DNA of 64,000 nt from Microbacterium forte (GTDB lineage Bacteria; Actinomycetota; Actinomycetes; Actinomycetales; Microbacteriaceae), in NCBI RefSeq assembly GCF_031885415.1, contig NZ_CP116871.1:744001-808000 (forward strand), written 5' to 3'. Below the pieces are notes generated by a model. That model was not told where the DNA came from, did no database searches, and was given only the letters and a program-made list of their open reading frames with translations. Of this stretch, positions 15,837-24,655 are shown one piece after another. The position numbers and the translations under genes were made by a program. Numbering within the stretch: position 1 is the first letter of the stretch; each line of letters starts with the position of its first letter.

Positions 15837-17123
15837 TCACGACTTCGCGCTGATCGGCACATCGATGCGGTCCCGTGCGACCACGATGCCGTCCTTCACG
15901 ACATAGCACTCAACGATGTGGTCGCCGCGGAACTCGGTGCTCTCGTGCCTGCCCGTCGAGCGGTTCGACGAGACGATCTGTCCGCGGATCTTATTACGCC
16001 GCTCGGCTTCGTCGCCCTGATTGAGCACCTTCCAGCGGACGTCGTACGGACCGGGGACGGTGTTTTCGGTGACGGCGAAGTCCAGTTCTTTGTTGGGCAA
16101 AAGCAAGCTTCTGACCTGAAGGATCTCTCGCAAGGACGCCGGTCGCCACCCATCCTGGGTGACCGTGCAGTCGATCGCGAGCGTGTACTGGATGTCGACC
16201 GGGTACTTCTGCTCGATGAACTCCTCTGTGTCATCGAACGAGCGAGCGGACTCGCTGGCCATGAGCGGCACCGCGGTCCCAAACACCTCGCGCCACTTCT
16301 TGTTCGCCGAGGTTTTGCCTTCATTGGCGATCGCTTCGAGGCAGCGGTTGTACGCCTTCTTGGCCTTGGGCTGGAACCGAGTCTTCACCTTCACGCGTTG
16401 GCTGCTTCCCAGGGCCCAGTAATAGTCCTTATCTGGCTCGTCCTTGAGGAACTCGAAGAAGTCGCGGACCATCAGGTCGAACGACCCGGTCCCGGAAGAG
16501 TCGTAGTCGGTCGTCTGCGCGAAGAATCGGTACACCAGGGTGTCGATAAGCAGGCCGCCCATGTTAACGCCGTTGGCGTTCTTCCACGCTCGGGCCATTC
16601 GAGCAAGGTGGCGCATGTTCTTCGAGATACGGTCGTTGCACTCCTTGGTCGCCTCGATCTCGGCGCGAGGCTTCGTGACCCTCCACGTCTCGGAGGCCGT
16701 ATCCGGGTAGTCGAAGCTGCCGTCGGCGTTCTCGAACGCGGGCTGCACTTCAAACTTGAAGGTGTTGCTTTTGAATTGCACACGCACGACGCACTGGTCG
16801 ACGCGGATGTCGGTGTTCGAGTATCGACCCTTCAAGTCGTCCCGGACGCGCTCGAGCATTCTCCGCGGCCCGCTGTCTCCGTCATAGCTGGCCCGGAGCC
16901 CAGGAGGCAAGATGAAAATCAAGTCGAGATCGGACACACCCTTGATGGCGGTGTGCCGGCCGTAGGAACCGACCATGAGCTTGTAGTCGGTGCAGCCGTC
17001 CTTCGACCGGAAGTCCTTATTCAACGCCTTAGTAATTTCATTCCTGCGTGAAGCGATCGTGGCCGCCGTGTCGCCGACCTTCAGGTTTGTCAGCAGCGCG
17101 TCGAAAATCTCGGACGTCTTCAC
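15837..17123 (-). CDS. CBASS CD-NTase: SMODS nucleotidyltransferase with AGS-C sensor domain
   Basis: This 428-aa protein is a cGAS/DncV-like nucleotidyltransferase. The signature GS (52-53) and DLD (Asp65, Asp67) lie in GSYGRHTAIKGVSDLDL. The third acidic position is Glu125 in FKFEVQPAF. The C-terminal domain, about residues 305-428, contains YDVRWKVLNQGDEAERR, RGDHIVECYVV and VARDRIDVPI, matching the AGS-C sensor found with SMODS. Such enzymes make cyclic oligonucleotides on phage infection and activate a partner effector. The stop of the SLATT gene overlaps this start by four bases, and the two form a minimal CBASS operon. Confidence 0.93.
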   Translation of the reverse strand: MKTSEIFDALLTNLKVGDTAATIASRRNEITKALNKDFRSKDGCTDYKLMVGSYGRHTAIKGVSDLDLIFILPPGLRASYDGDSGPRRMLERVRDDLKGRYSNTDIRVDQCVVRVQFKSNTFKFEVQPAFENADGSFDYPDTASETWRVTKPRAEIEATKECNDRISKNMRHLARMARAWKNANGVNMGGLLIDTLVYRFFAQTTDYDSSGTGSFDLMVRDFFEFLKDEPDKDYYWALGSSQRVKVKTRFQPKAKKAYNRCLEAIANEGKTSANKKWREVFGTAVPLMASESARSFDDTEEFIEQKYPVDIQYTLAIDCTVTQDGWRPASLREILQVRSLLLPNKELDFAVTENTVPGPYDVRWKVLNQGDEAERRNKIRGQIVSSNRSTGRHESTEFRGDHIVECYVVKDGIVVARDRIDVPISAKS

Positions 17124-17731
17124 GATCGTGCCTCGTCTTCGCCGAGCCGAAGCGCCGCGGGGAGGAACAGATCGATTTCTCGAGGAGTGAAAGTCATCTC
17201 CTCGTTGTGCTTGAGCCCTCCTTGCGCCCGAGTGAACGCCTTCGGGCTCGTCCTCGGCGCGGCGGCGTAGGCGGCGCGGGTGGCCTCCTGCAGCTCGTCG
17301 CGACGAACCCTCGCCTGCTCGTCGGAGACATCACCGGACATCATGTCGGAAATCAGGGAGATGTAGGACTCGCGGACGTCCCAGAGCCGGGAAGCGATGC
17401 CGCGATGTGCGTCAGACTCGTCCGCGAACCTGAAGGTCTTCGCACCAAGGCTGATCCATGTCACCATGAGTGCGATGGACGATGTCACGAGGGCGGTCAG
17501 TACAGGGTTGCCCAACAGACCGAACACCGCGACCAGGAAAGTGCCCGAGCTGATAGCCGTAAGCGCGATGAGCACCCCCTGCTGCCAGCGGTGCTTGCTG
17601 AAGCAGATGTCCGCCTGCTTCTCGTGTGTCTTGTGGCTGTAGACCACCCGCCCGAAGCACTCTCGTACTTGAGCCAGCAGATACAGGTCACCGCTGATTT
17701 GGCCCGGCCGGCCAGCCGCCTCATCCGTCAT
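17120..17731 (-). CDS. SLATT-domain two-transmembrane effector (CBASS)
   Basis: This 203-aa protein has two adjacent membrane helices at about residues 52-73 and 76-96, flanked by an N-terminal helical segment and a long cytosolic C-terminal region. This is the SLATT plan (SMODS and SLOG associating 2TM effector). Members are predicted to form pores or permeabilise the membrane when the partner enzyme makes its second messenger. GGAGAG precedes the ATG at 17731 and the stop overlaps the CD-NTase start as ATGA, giving tight coupling. No CD-NTase-associated E1/E2, HORMA or TRIP13 gene is present, so this looks like the simplest CBASS class. Confidence 0.88.
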   Translation of the reverse strand: MTDEAAGRPGQISGDLYLLAQVRECFGRVVYSHKTHEKQADICFSKHRWQQGVLIALTAISSGTFLVAVFGLLGNPVLTALVTSSIALMVTWISLGAKTFRFADESDAHRGIASRLWDVRESYISLISDMMSGDVSDEQARVRRDELQEATRAAYAAAPRTSPKAFTRAQGGLKHNEEMTFTPREIDLFLPAALRLGEDEARS

Positions 17732-17970
17732 GTCTCTCCGTTCGTCATCGCCCAGGGCGGTTCATGTCAGCGGAAATCTCCGGGCATACGTCCCCCGGAA
17801 CAGCGACGCCTGACGACAATCGCTGTACGGTCTCCAAGTATGGGTGGGGCCACCGACATACCAGGCTCTCGGTAAAGCGGCGTGATCCGGCGTGGACACG
17901 AGCAACGCCAGGGCGTCTTCCGGAACGTGAGCGATACGACGGCGCTGTCGACCAAGTCCCCGTTCGCAAC
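17732..17970. other. Gap between CBASS operon and the island junction
   Basis: These 239 bases lie upstream of the SLATT gene and downstream of the truncated dprA stop, both on the minus strand. They should contain the CBASS promoter. No ORF with a ribosome site, integrase remnant or tRNA is visible. Confidence 0.4.
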
Positions 17971-18843
17971 TCACTCGAATAAGCACGATCTGCACAAGCT
18001 GTGGAATACCATTTCCACCCCCGGTGGTTGTCCAGCAGTGTTCAACGATCCGCTTCGCCATCCTGCCTCCACGACCACCGTCGCGTCGCTCACCGCAGCG
18101 ATGAGTCTGTTGCGCGACAGGAACCGCCACTTCGTCGGCGCAGTGCCGCACGGGACCTCGCTCACCACGGCGCCGGTCTCGACGATTCGGCGAAGAAGCT
18201 GCTGATGGCCCTGAGGATACGCTCGGTCGACCCCACCGGCGAGGAACGCGACCGTCTTTCCGCCGACTCCGAGTGCGGCACGGTGACCTGCGCCGTCGAT
18301 GCCGTACGCTCCCCCGGACACCACGACCGCGCCACCTGCGGCCAGCTCGCCGGCGAAGTCACCCGCGAGCATCTCGCCGTATGCGCTCGCGGCGCGGGCT
18401 CCGACGATCGCGACTCTGGGGGCCGCGCTCAGCAGCCGCGGGTCACCGCGCACCCAGAGAACGGCCGGCGCATGCACCCCGAGGTCGTCGAGAGAAGTCG
18501 GCCAGTGAGCATCACCCGGAATCAGAAGTCGGGCTCCGACGTCCCTGGCGCCGCGCAGCGCATCGACCACGCTCCGCGCGTCGGCTCGGGTCTTCCACCG
18601 CGCCCGCCCGTCGGCGAGTGCCCGGCTGCTGACTTCTGGGCCCGCCGCGTTCCCGGCGCCCAATGCGAGCCGGAGCGCGTCCGAAGCACCGAGCTCTTCG
18701 ATGAGCGCCCCGGCCACACCATCGCCCGGCTCGGTGAGGACCGACCAAGACACCCGGGCGAGCGCCTCCACCGCACCTCCGGAGGGCCTGAGCTGTTCGA
18801 GCGACTCTCGGACACCGGCGTCACCTGTGAGTGACTCGATCAT
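17971..18843 (-). pseudogene. dprA: DprA, truncated at the island junction
   Basis: DprA loads RecA on incoming single-stranded DNA in natural transformation and normally has about 370-390 residues in this group. Here 290 residues are readable. The Rossmann core is intact (RVAIVGARAASAYG, VVVSGGAYGIDGAGH, KWRFLSRNRLIAA, SGSLNTAG), but after SLNTAG at about 18031 the sequence turns into 19 unrelated residues and a stop at 17971. The expected continuation (HAAALGRP-like, then the C-terminal domain) is missing. The start ATG overlaps the comM stop as ATGA. An insertion of the accessory block into dprA explains this. The shortened protein may or may not work. Confidence 0.85.
18001..18045. other. 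Putative attachment-site junction inside dprA
   Basis: Homology of the minus-strand frame to DprA ends at about 18031. Immediately beyond lies GTGGAATACCATTTCCAC (18001-18018), an imperfect inverted repeat with 6-base arms, then CCACCCCCGGTGG (18016-18028). This is the expected place for an attL or attR core, but the other end of the element is outside the window, so the core cannot be defined. Confidence 0.45.
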
Positions 18844-20369
18844 GATGCGTACCCCCTCTTGAGAAACAGCGCCTGGCCCACTTCGTCGCGTCCCGGCCTG
18901 TCGAGTCCAGCGAGATCGGCCATCGTCCACGCCAGCCGCAGCACCCTGTCGTAGCCGCGCAATGTGAGCGTCCCCCGCTCGAGAGCCCGGTCCAGCGGCG
19001 CCCGTGCATCGGCTGGGATGCGCAGATCGAGCTGTCTCAGCCGAGCGCCGGGCACTTCGCTGTTTCGAAGCCATGGGGTTCCCCGCCATCGCGCACAGGC
19101 TCGCTCTCGCGCCTCGATGACCAGCGCACGAGCGATCTCGCTCGTCATTCCGGTGCGGTCCCCCACCATCGCCTGCGAGGCGGAAACCCGAGAGACGTGC
19201 AGCTCGACATCTATGCGGTCTCGCAGCGGACCCGAGAGTCTCGTCGAGTATCTCCGGATCGCCAACGACGGGCACACACACTCCGCGCCACGAACCCCGT
19301 AGTTGCCGCACGGACAGGGATTGAGCGCCACGATGAGCTGGAACCTCGCTGGAAACAGAGCCGTGATCCCCGCTCGACTCACTTCGATCACACCCGACTC
19401 GAGCGGTTGTCGCATCGCGTCGAGCGCCACTCTCGAGAACTCCGCCGCTTCGTCGAGGAAGAGCACACCCCTGTGCGCCCGAGAGATCGCCCCGGGGCGC
19501 ACAGACCTCGTTCCACCTCCGACGAGCGCCGCGACCGATGCACTGTGATGCGGCGACTCCAGCGGCGGCATCACGTCGAGAGCCTGCACCGACTCGCCCG
19601 TGAGCGAGCGGATCGACGCCACCTCGAGCGCTTCGTCTTCGGTAAGACTCGGAAGGATGCCAGGCAGCCGTCGTGCGAGCATGGTCTTCCCTGCCCCCGG
19701 CGGGCCGCTGAGCATCATGTGGTGTCCTCCCGCCGCGGCGACGATCAGCGCACGCACGGCGTTCTCCTGCCCCACGACGTCGGCGAGGTCCAACTCTTCG
19801 GGACGCTCGCGCGCTACCGCTGCGGCCGCGACCGGATCCGCCTCGAGCACGTCGACCTCTGCACCATGCCACACCGCCACCTGCGAGAGGCTCGCCGCAG
19901 GGCGCACCTCGATTCCCGGCACGAGCCTCGCCTCGGCCTCGTTGCCCCAGGGGACGATCACGGTGTCGAAACCCGCGCGTGCAGCAGCGAACACCGACGG
20001 CAGCACTCCGGGAACGGGCCGGAGCCGACCATCGAGCCCGAGCTCACCGAGATGCACCACGCGGGCGATGGACCGGCTCGACAGCGCTCCCCCGGCTGCC
20101 AGCGCAGCGACGGCGATGCTGAGGTCGAAGCCCGCTCCCTGCTTGGGGAGGCTCGCGGGCGAGAGGTTCACCGTCAGTCGACGACGCGGAAGATCGAGCG
20201 CGGTGTTCTTGCACGCGTTGTGGACCCGCTGAACAGCTTCGCCGAGTGATTTGTCGGGCAGCCCGATGATCTTGAAATCGGGCGTCTGATTCGAGATGTC
20301 CGCTTCGACTTCGACCATGTGTCCATCGACCCCGGTGAGCGCGACCGCCCAGGTGCGAGCCGTCTTCAC
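18840..20369 (-). CDS. comM: ComM/YifB-family Mg-chelatase-like AAA+ ATPase
   Basis: This 509-aa protein has an N-terminal ChlI/lon-S5-like domain, an AAA+ core with Walker A GPPGAGKTMLARRLPG and Walker B GVLFLDEAAEF, and the C-terminal Mg_chelatase_C domain (LTLRGYDRVLRLAWTMADL). ComM is a hexameric helicase that promotes branch migration during chromosomal integration of transforming DNA. It starts at GTG 20369, overlapping the yraN stop, and its own stop overlaps dprA, so yraN-comM-dprA is one operon for DNA uptake and processing. Confidence 0.93.
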   Translation of the reverse strand: MKTARTWAVALTGVDGHMVEVEADISNQTPDFKIIGLPDKSLGEAVQRVHNACKNTALDLPRRRLTVNLSPASLPKQGAGFDLSIAVAALAAGGALSSRSIARVVHLGELGLDGRLRPVPGVLPSVFAAARAGFDTVIVPWGNEAEARLVPGIEVRPAASLSQVAVWHGAEVDVLEADPVAAAAVARERPEELDLADVVGQENAVRALIVAAAGGHHMMLSGPPGAGKTMLARRLPGILPSLTEDEALEVASIRSLTGESVQALDVMPPLESPHHSASVAALVGGGTRSVRPGAISRAHRGVLFLDEAAEFSRVALDAMRQPLESGVIEVSRAGITALFPARFQLIVALNPCPCGNYGVRGAECVCPSLAIRRYSTRLSGPLRDRIDVELHVSRVSASQAMVGDRTGMTSEIARALVIEARERACARWRGTPWLRNSEVPGARLRQLDLRIPADARAPLDRALERGTLTLRGYDRVLRLAWTMADLAGLDRPGRDEVGQALFLKRGYAS

Positions 20370-20728
20370 GACACGTCCACGAGGTGTTCGAGGGTGCTGT
20401 GCGCGGGGTCAGCGCCGATGATCCCGATCGCCTCGATCCGGATCATGAGGCCGCCGGCCTGGTCGGGATGATCGGCGGCCCACGCATGGGCCAGTTGCCA
20501 CAACCGGCGTACCTTGCGGGCGTCCACCGCTTCGAACGGGTGCCCGTGAGCGATGGTGCGTCTTGTCTTGACCTCTACGACTGCCAGATGGCGGCCGCGA
20601 CAGGCGACGATGTCGATCTCGCCCTGCGCACATCGCCAGTTGCGGTCGAGCACCTCATATCCGATGCCTGTCAGGTATCGAACCGCCTGCTCTTCACCGT
20701 GTCTACCGAGCTCGTCTTTCGCTGCCAT
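20366..20728 (-). CDS. yraN: YraN/UPF0102 family putative endonuclease
   Basis: This 120-aa protein has the UPF0102 fold. GRHGEEQAVRYLTGIGYEVL opens it, followed by the PD-(D/E)xK-like nuclease core EIDIVACRGRHLAVVEVKTR (Asp then Glu-x-Lys). The family is assumed to act on DNA and is consistently linked to comM and rnhB. It is the first gene of the yraN-comM-dprA run and overlaps comM by four bases. The biochemical role is unproven. Confidence 0.92.
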   Translation of the reverse strand: MAAKDELGRHGEEQAVRYLTGIGYEVLDRNWRCAQGEIDIVACRGRHLAVVEVKTRRTIAHGHPFEAVDARKVRRLWQLAHAWAADHPDQAGGLMIRIEAIGIIGADPAHSTLEHLVDVS

Positions 20729-20830
20729 GGTGACAGCCTGTCGAGCGCCCGCGCCGATCAGCGCTCCGAATGAGCCGCAGCCCCAGTCCCTCGGGACAGC
20801 CCGTCAGAAACCTGAGCCGTGCAGAAGAGG

Positions 20831-21157
20831 TCACTCCCCGTCGAGCGACAGCTCTTGCGGCAGTTCGAACTCGCGGCGCTGCAGCTCTTCGACGTTGACG
20901 TCTTTGAACGTCAGCACCCGCACGGCCTTCACGAAGCGGTCGGCACGGTAGATGTCCCACACCCAGACGTCACTCATCGAGATCTCGAAGTAGAAGTCGT
21001 GCTCGGTATCACGGCGTACGACATTCACCTCATTGGCGAGGTAGAACCGCCGTTCGGTCTCGACCACATACTGGAACTGTGCGACGACGTCGCGATACTC
21101 GCGGAACAGCGCGAGCTCGAGCTCGCGGTCGTAGTCGTCGAAGGCTTCCTCATCCAT
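20831..21157 (-). CDS. DUF2469 domain-containing protein
   Basis: This 108-aa acidic protein matches the actinobacterial DUF2469 family: MDEEAFDDYDRELELALFRE at the N-terminus, then FQYVVETERRFYLANEV and SDVWVWDIYRADRFV. The family is near-universal in Actinobacteria and sits between rnhB and yraN, as here. The function is unknown. It has no membrane segment or signal. Confidence 0.9.
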   Translation of the reverse strand: MDEEAFDDYDRELELALFREYRDVVAQFQYVVETERRFYLANEVNVVRRDTEHDFYFEISMSDVWVWDIYRADRFVKAVRVLTFKDVNVEELQRREFELPQELSLDGE

Positions 21158-21204
21158 GATCCCTCCATCCTAGAGTCGGCGACACTGCGATGCCGCACGC
21201 AGGC

Positions 21205-21864
21205 TCAGAACAGAGTCGGGACATCTGTGATGACCCAGGATGATCGGTGATGCGGGGAGAGCCCGAGGCTCCTGATCGCATCGCGATGCTCGAGGCTCGC
21301 ATATCCCTTGTTCCTGTCCCACTGATACGCGGGGTGGCTCTCGTGGAGCTCGGCCATGTAGGTGTCTCTCGCCACCTTCGCGATCACCGATGCCGCTGAG
21401 ACCGACGCGCAGTCACGGTCTCCTTTGACCACGGGCCGCACGCGCAGCGGAACCGGATGCACGGGCGAGACGTAGTCGTGATTGCCGTCGAGCAGCACGA
21501 GCGCTCCGTCGAGGACCACTCCCGAATCGACCACGCTCTGCACGGCGCGCGATGCCGCGAGCCCGAGCGCCCGCATGATGCCCACCGAGTCGACCTCGGC
21601 CGCACTCGCCCAGCCGACTCCCGATGCCTGCACCCATGCCGCGGCCCTCGCAGCGACGTCAGGTCGACGCCTCTCGGTGACGAGCTTCGAATCCCGGAGT
21701 CCTTCGGGCACGCGACGGCGCGCACCGGCCGCATCCATCACGGCAGCTCCGACCGCCACCGGCCCGGCAAGCGCGCCGCGTCCGACCTCGTCGAGGGAGA
21801 TGATGAGATCGCACTCACTCAGCAGCCTGCGCTCGAGAGTGAGCTTCGGAGCGACGACGCTCAT
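21205..21864 (-). CDS. rnhB: Ribonuclease HII
   Basis: This 219-aa enzyme removes ribonucleotides from RNA-DNA hybrids. The active-site block SLDEVGRGALAGPV (DEVGRG) is near residue 24, with further conserved acidic residues in VLLDGNHDY and KGDRDCASVSAASVIAKV. The ATG at 21864 overlaps the lepB stop as ATGA, giving translational coupling. A longer in-frame extension to 22377 is a lepB shadow and is rejected. Confidence 0.94.
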   Translation of the reverse strand: MSVVAPKLTLERRLLSECDLIISLDEVGRGALAGPVAVGAAVMDAAGARRRVPEGLRDSKLVTERRRPDVAARAAAWVQASGVGWASAAEVDSVGIMRALGLAASRAVQSVVDSGVVLDGALVLLDGNHDYVSPVHPVPLRVRPVVKGDRDCASVSAASVIAKVARDTYMAELHESHPAYQWDRNKGYASLEHRDAIRSLGLSPHHRSSWVITDVPTLF

Positions 21865-22595
21865 TCCGGATCCGGGACGCCGTTGAAGCTGTCGTGGTGG
21901 CCGTCGATCGTTCCCATGCGGTCGAAGGGCCATGTCGTGAAGAACGCCTTGCCGACGACGTTCTCGATCGGCACGAATCCGCCGCTGGGGAGATCCTGAT
22001 GCGCCCGCGAGTCCCGCGAACGATCCCGGTTGTCTCCGAGCAGCCAGAGGGACCCCTCCGGCACGACCACGTCGAAGGGTTCGTTGGACGCAGCGGTGTC
22101 GCCGTCCGGGAGATTCAGGTAGCCGAGCTCGTCGATGGGCGCACCGTTGACCGTGATCTGCCCGAGCGCGTTGCAGCAGACGACGTGGTCGCCCGGCAAT
22201 CCGATCACCCGTTTGACGAGGTGATCCTGAGAGTCCGTGGCAGAGATCCCGATGACGTTGAGCATCCAGTCGAACGCTTCGATGAGCGGAGGCTGAGCCG
22301 GAGTCTGCGGCTGCCCGTCGAGCCACCCGCCGGGATCCTTGAAGACGACGACATCGCCGCGTTCGTAGTCGTTCCACCGGGGTGTCAACTCATCGACGAG
22401 GATGCGATCTTTCACCATCAGGGTGCGTTCCATCGAGGCCGACGGAATGTAGAAGGAGCGGACGACGAAAGTCTTCACGACGAAGGAGACGAGCGCCGCG
22501 ATCACGACGATCACGAGGACGTCTCGCAGGAAGACGAGGAACCCGCGACGCCGCTTCGTCGGTGGAGTGGACGCGGCGGCGGAGTCAGTCGTCAT
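21861..22595 (-). CDS. lepB: Type I signal peptidase
   Basis: This 244-aa membrane protease cleaves Sec and Tat signal peptides outside the cytoplasmic membrane. It has one N-terminal transmembrane segment (about residues 20-42), the catalytic serine in PSASMERTL, the catalytic lysine in VKRVIGLPGDHV and the box GDNRDRSRDSR. The ATG at 22595 follows GAAGGA; a start eight codons upstream is also possible. It sits between rplS and rnhB, the usual actinobacterial order. Confidence 0.94.
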   Translation of the reverse strand: MTTDSAAASTPPTKRRRGFLVFLRDVLVIVVIAALVSFVVKTFVVRSFYIPSASMERTLMVKDRILVDELTPRWNDYERGDVVVFKDPGGWLDGQPQTPAQPPLIEAFDWMLNVIGISATDSQDHLVKRVIGLPGDHVVCCNALGQITVNGAPIDELGYLNLPDGDTAASNEPFDVVVPEGSLWLLGDNRDRSRDSRAHQDLPSGGFVPIENVVGKAFFTTWPFDRMGTIDGHHDSFNGVPDPE

Positions 22596-22663
22596 GAGGG
22601 TTCCTTCACAGTCTCGCACCGCACGGAGACGGCATCATCAAGGGTCGCACACCCCGGGGATAA

Positions 22664-22700
22664 CACAGCACCCCGGGACATCGTGTCCCGGGGTGCTGTG
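22664..22700 (-). terminator. Hairpin terminator after rplS
   Basis: The arms 22664-22680 and 22684-22700 form a perfect 17-bp GC-rich stem with a three-base loop, 13 bases past the rplS stop. On the minus strand it is followed by a weak TTATCC tract. This separates rplS from lepB. Confidence 0.8.
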
Positions 22701-22713
22701 GAGAACCTGCGCG

Positions 22714-23061
22714 TCAGTTGTCGCGCTTCTCCTTGATCTTCGCCTTCTTGCCCCGCAGCTGGCGGAGGTAGTAGAGCTTCGCGCGACGCACGTCACCGCG
22801 GGTGACGACCTCGATGTGGTCGATCACCGGGGAGTGCACCGGGAACGTACGCTCGACGCCCACCTGGAAGCTGATCTTGCGAACGGTGAAGGTCTCGCGC
22901 ACTCCATCGCCCTGGCGGCCGATGACGACTCCCTTGAAGACCTGGATACGCGAGCGGGTGCCCTCGGTGATGTTCACGTGCACGTTGACCGTGTCACCGG
23001 GGTTGAAGACGGGAACGTCTGAACGCAGCGATGCTGCGTCGACGGCGTCGAGGATCTGCAT
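22714..23061 (-). CDS. rplS: 50S ribosomal protein L19
   Basis: This 115-aa protein is L19, located at the 30S-50S interface. It has the family core [45 protein letters not shown] and the C-terminal [17 protein letters not shown]. The ATG at 23061 gives the normal length; an upstream in-frame extension to 23211 has no homology and is rejected. The strong hairpin at 22664 ends the transcript. Confidence 0.97.
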   Translation of the reverse strand: MQILDAVDAASLRSDVPVFNPGDTVNVHVNITEGTRSRIQVFKGVVIGRQGDGVRETFTVRKISFQVGVERTFPVHSPVIDHIEVVTRGDVRRAKLYYLRQLRGKKAKIKEKRDN

Positions 23062-23238
23062 GATCGTCTCTCTCTGCACTCGCCTCAGGTCGGTTGCATG
23101 ATGTAAGTAGGAACAAGAAGAGGTGTGCTGAACGGAGCCGAAGCGTCCGTGGGCTCCCCTGAGGCAGAACCGGTCACGGCACAAACATTCATTCTGCCAT
23201 GGATGCCGCACACGGCCAAAACGCCGTGCGCCGCGTCC

Positions 23239-23727
23239 TCAGTCCCGTGTGTCCTTCTCGCGGACCACGATGACTTCGTGTGCGCGGGTCTCTGGCACCG
23301 GCTCATCGACACCCGGCACGGATGACCACGCGATGGTCTCGCGGATCCGTGCTCCGCTCCCCTTCGCCTCGTTCCACAGCTGCCAGAGCTGCAGCCAGAA
23401 CAGGCCGATGCCGACCACCACCGCTGCCGCGAGCAGCCAGCCGAAGGCGCCGTCGATGAAGCACCCGACCGCGATGGTCAGCCCATGCCAGATCGTGAAG
23501 CCGCCGACGTCCCACCAGGAGACCGCCCGCTCGACGCGCACCGACGGACGCGATCGGGTCAGGAGCGTGAGGAGCAGCTGACCGACGAAGACCGAGGGCA
23601 CCGCGATGAACAGCACCCACAGGATCGCCCATCCGCCCTGGAAGACGCCCCACCCCACGAGCAGCCAGAGCGGCAGCAGGAACGCGGCCGGAATCAGCCA
23701 CCGGAAGAACGCCTGACGCAACCACAT
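23239..23727 (-). CDS. Hypothetical four-helix membrane protein
   Basis: This 162-aa protein has four hydrophobic stretches (about residues 9-26, 30-55, 75-92, 93-112) and a soluble, charged C-terminal tail ending in VVREKDTRD. It has no signal peptide or recognisable catalytic motif. Similar small proteins in this genus carry unhelpful transporter-permease names, and no transport function can be supported. It is divergent from map, with about 120 bases between the two starts. Confidence 0.75.
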   Translation of the reverse strand: MWLRQAFFRWLIPAAFLLPLWLLVGWGVFQGGWAILWVLFIAVPSVFVGQLLLTLLTRSRPSVRVERAVSWWDVGGFTIWHGLTIAVGCFIDGAFGWLLAAAVVVGIGLFWLQLWQLWNEAKGSGARIRETIAWSSVPGVDEPVPETRAHEVIVVREKDTRD

Positions 23728-23848
23728 GCCTCAAATCGTACGACGCGAGGCTCCACATCGTCACGGTGTTCGCTGTGAGCGCGCGGTCTCTGCGCGGACG
23801 CACGCGTCCGGGAGATCGGGGAGAATGGAGTGGACGAGAGGACAACCG

Positions 23849-24631
23849 ATGATCGAACTGCGCACCCCTGCCGAGATCGACGAGATGCGCGCCGCCGGTC
23901 GCTTCGTGGCTGAGACCCTGGCAACCCTGCGCGACGAGACGAAGGTCGGCACGAATCTGCTGTCGATCGACCGTCGAGCGCACGACATGATCCGCAAGGC
24001 CGGAGCGGAGTCGTGCTACATCGACTACCACCCGTCCTTCGGTGCCAGCCCGTTCGGCAAGGTGATCTGCACGTCGATCAACGACGCGGTGCTCCATGGG
24101 CTCCCTCATGACTACACGCTTCGCGACGGTGACCTGGTATCGCTGGACTTCGCGGTGTCCGTGGACGGCTGGGTGGCGGACTCGGCCCTCTCGTTCGTCG
24201 TGGGCACCCCGCGAGAGGAAGACCTGCGCATCATCGACACGACGGAGCGCGCGCTCGATGCGGCGATCGGCGCAGCGGTCGTCGGCAACCGTATCGGCGA
24301 CATCTCGGCGGCCATCGCGGCGGTGTCGCGCGGCGAGGGGTACTCGATCAACACCGACTTCGGCGGACACGGCGTGGGGCGCATCATGCACGGCGACCCG
24401 CACGTTCCCAACGACGGCCGGGCCGGGCGCGGGTTCCCGCTGCGCGAGGGCCTGGTGTTCGCTCTCGAACCGTGGCTGCTCGAGACGACAGACGAGCTCG
24501 TCACCGATCCCGACGGCTGGACCCTTCGGAGCGTCGACGGATCCCGGGGCGCCCATTCGGAGCACACCGTCGCAGTGACGGCGGATGGCCCCATCATCCT
24601 CACCGACAGGTCGTTCCTCGGCGTCCGCTGA
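23849..24631 (+). CDS. map: Methionine aminopeptidase type I
   Basis: This 260-aa metallopeptidase removes initiator methionine. Family motifs are present: HPSFGASPFGKVICTSIND, SLDFAVSVDGWVADSAL (two metal Asp residues), GGHGVGRIMH (metal His) and FALEPWL (metal Glu). The ATG at 23849 is preceded by GAGAGG; an upstream in-frame start at 23825 or 23726 is not supported by family alignment. It is monocistronic by spacing. Confidence 0.95.
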   Translation: MIELRTPAEIDEMRAAGRFVAETLATLRDETKVGTNLLSIDRRAHDMIRKAGAESCYIDYHPSFGASPFGKVICTSINDAVLHGLPHDYTLRDGDLVSLDFAVSVDGWVADSALSFVVGTPREEDLRIIDTTERALDAAIGAAVVGNRIGDISAAIAAVSRGEGYSINTDFGGHGVGRIMHGDPHVPNDGRAGRGFPLREGLVFALEPWLLETTDELVTDPDGWTLRSVDGSRGAHSEHTVAVTADGPIILTDRSFLGVR

Positions 24632-24655
24632 CTCCCGATGCTCCGCTCGTGTTCC

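Noticed and set aside
17732..18205. Small ORFs across the island junction as an excisionase or integrase remnant
   Set aside because: None shows a helix-turn-helix or recombinase motif, and they run through both CBASS upstream sequence and dprA in the wrong frame.
17971..19872. A 633-codon minus-strand frame covering dprA and part of comM
   Set aside because: Only its C-terminal 290 residues are DprA. The rest is an arginine/glycine-rich shadow of comM in another frame.
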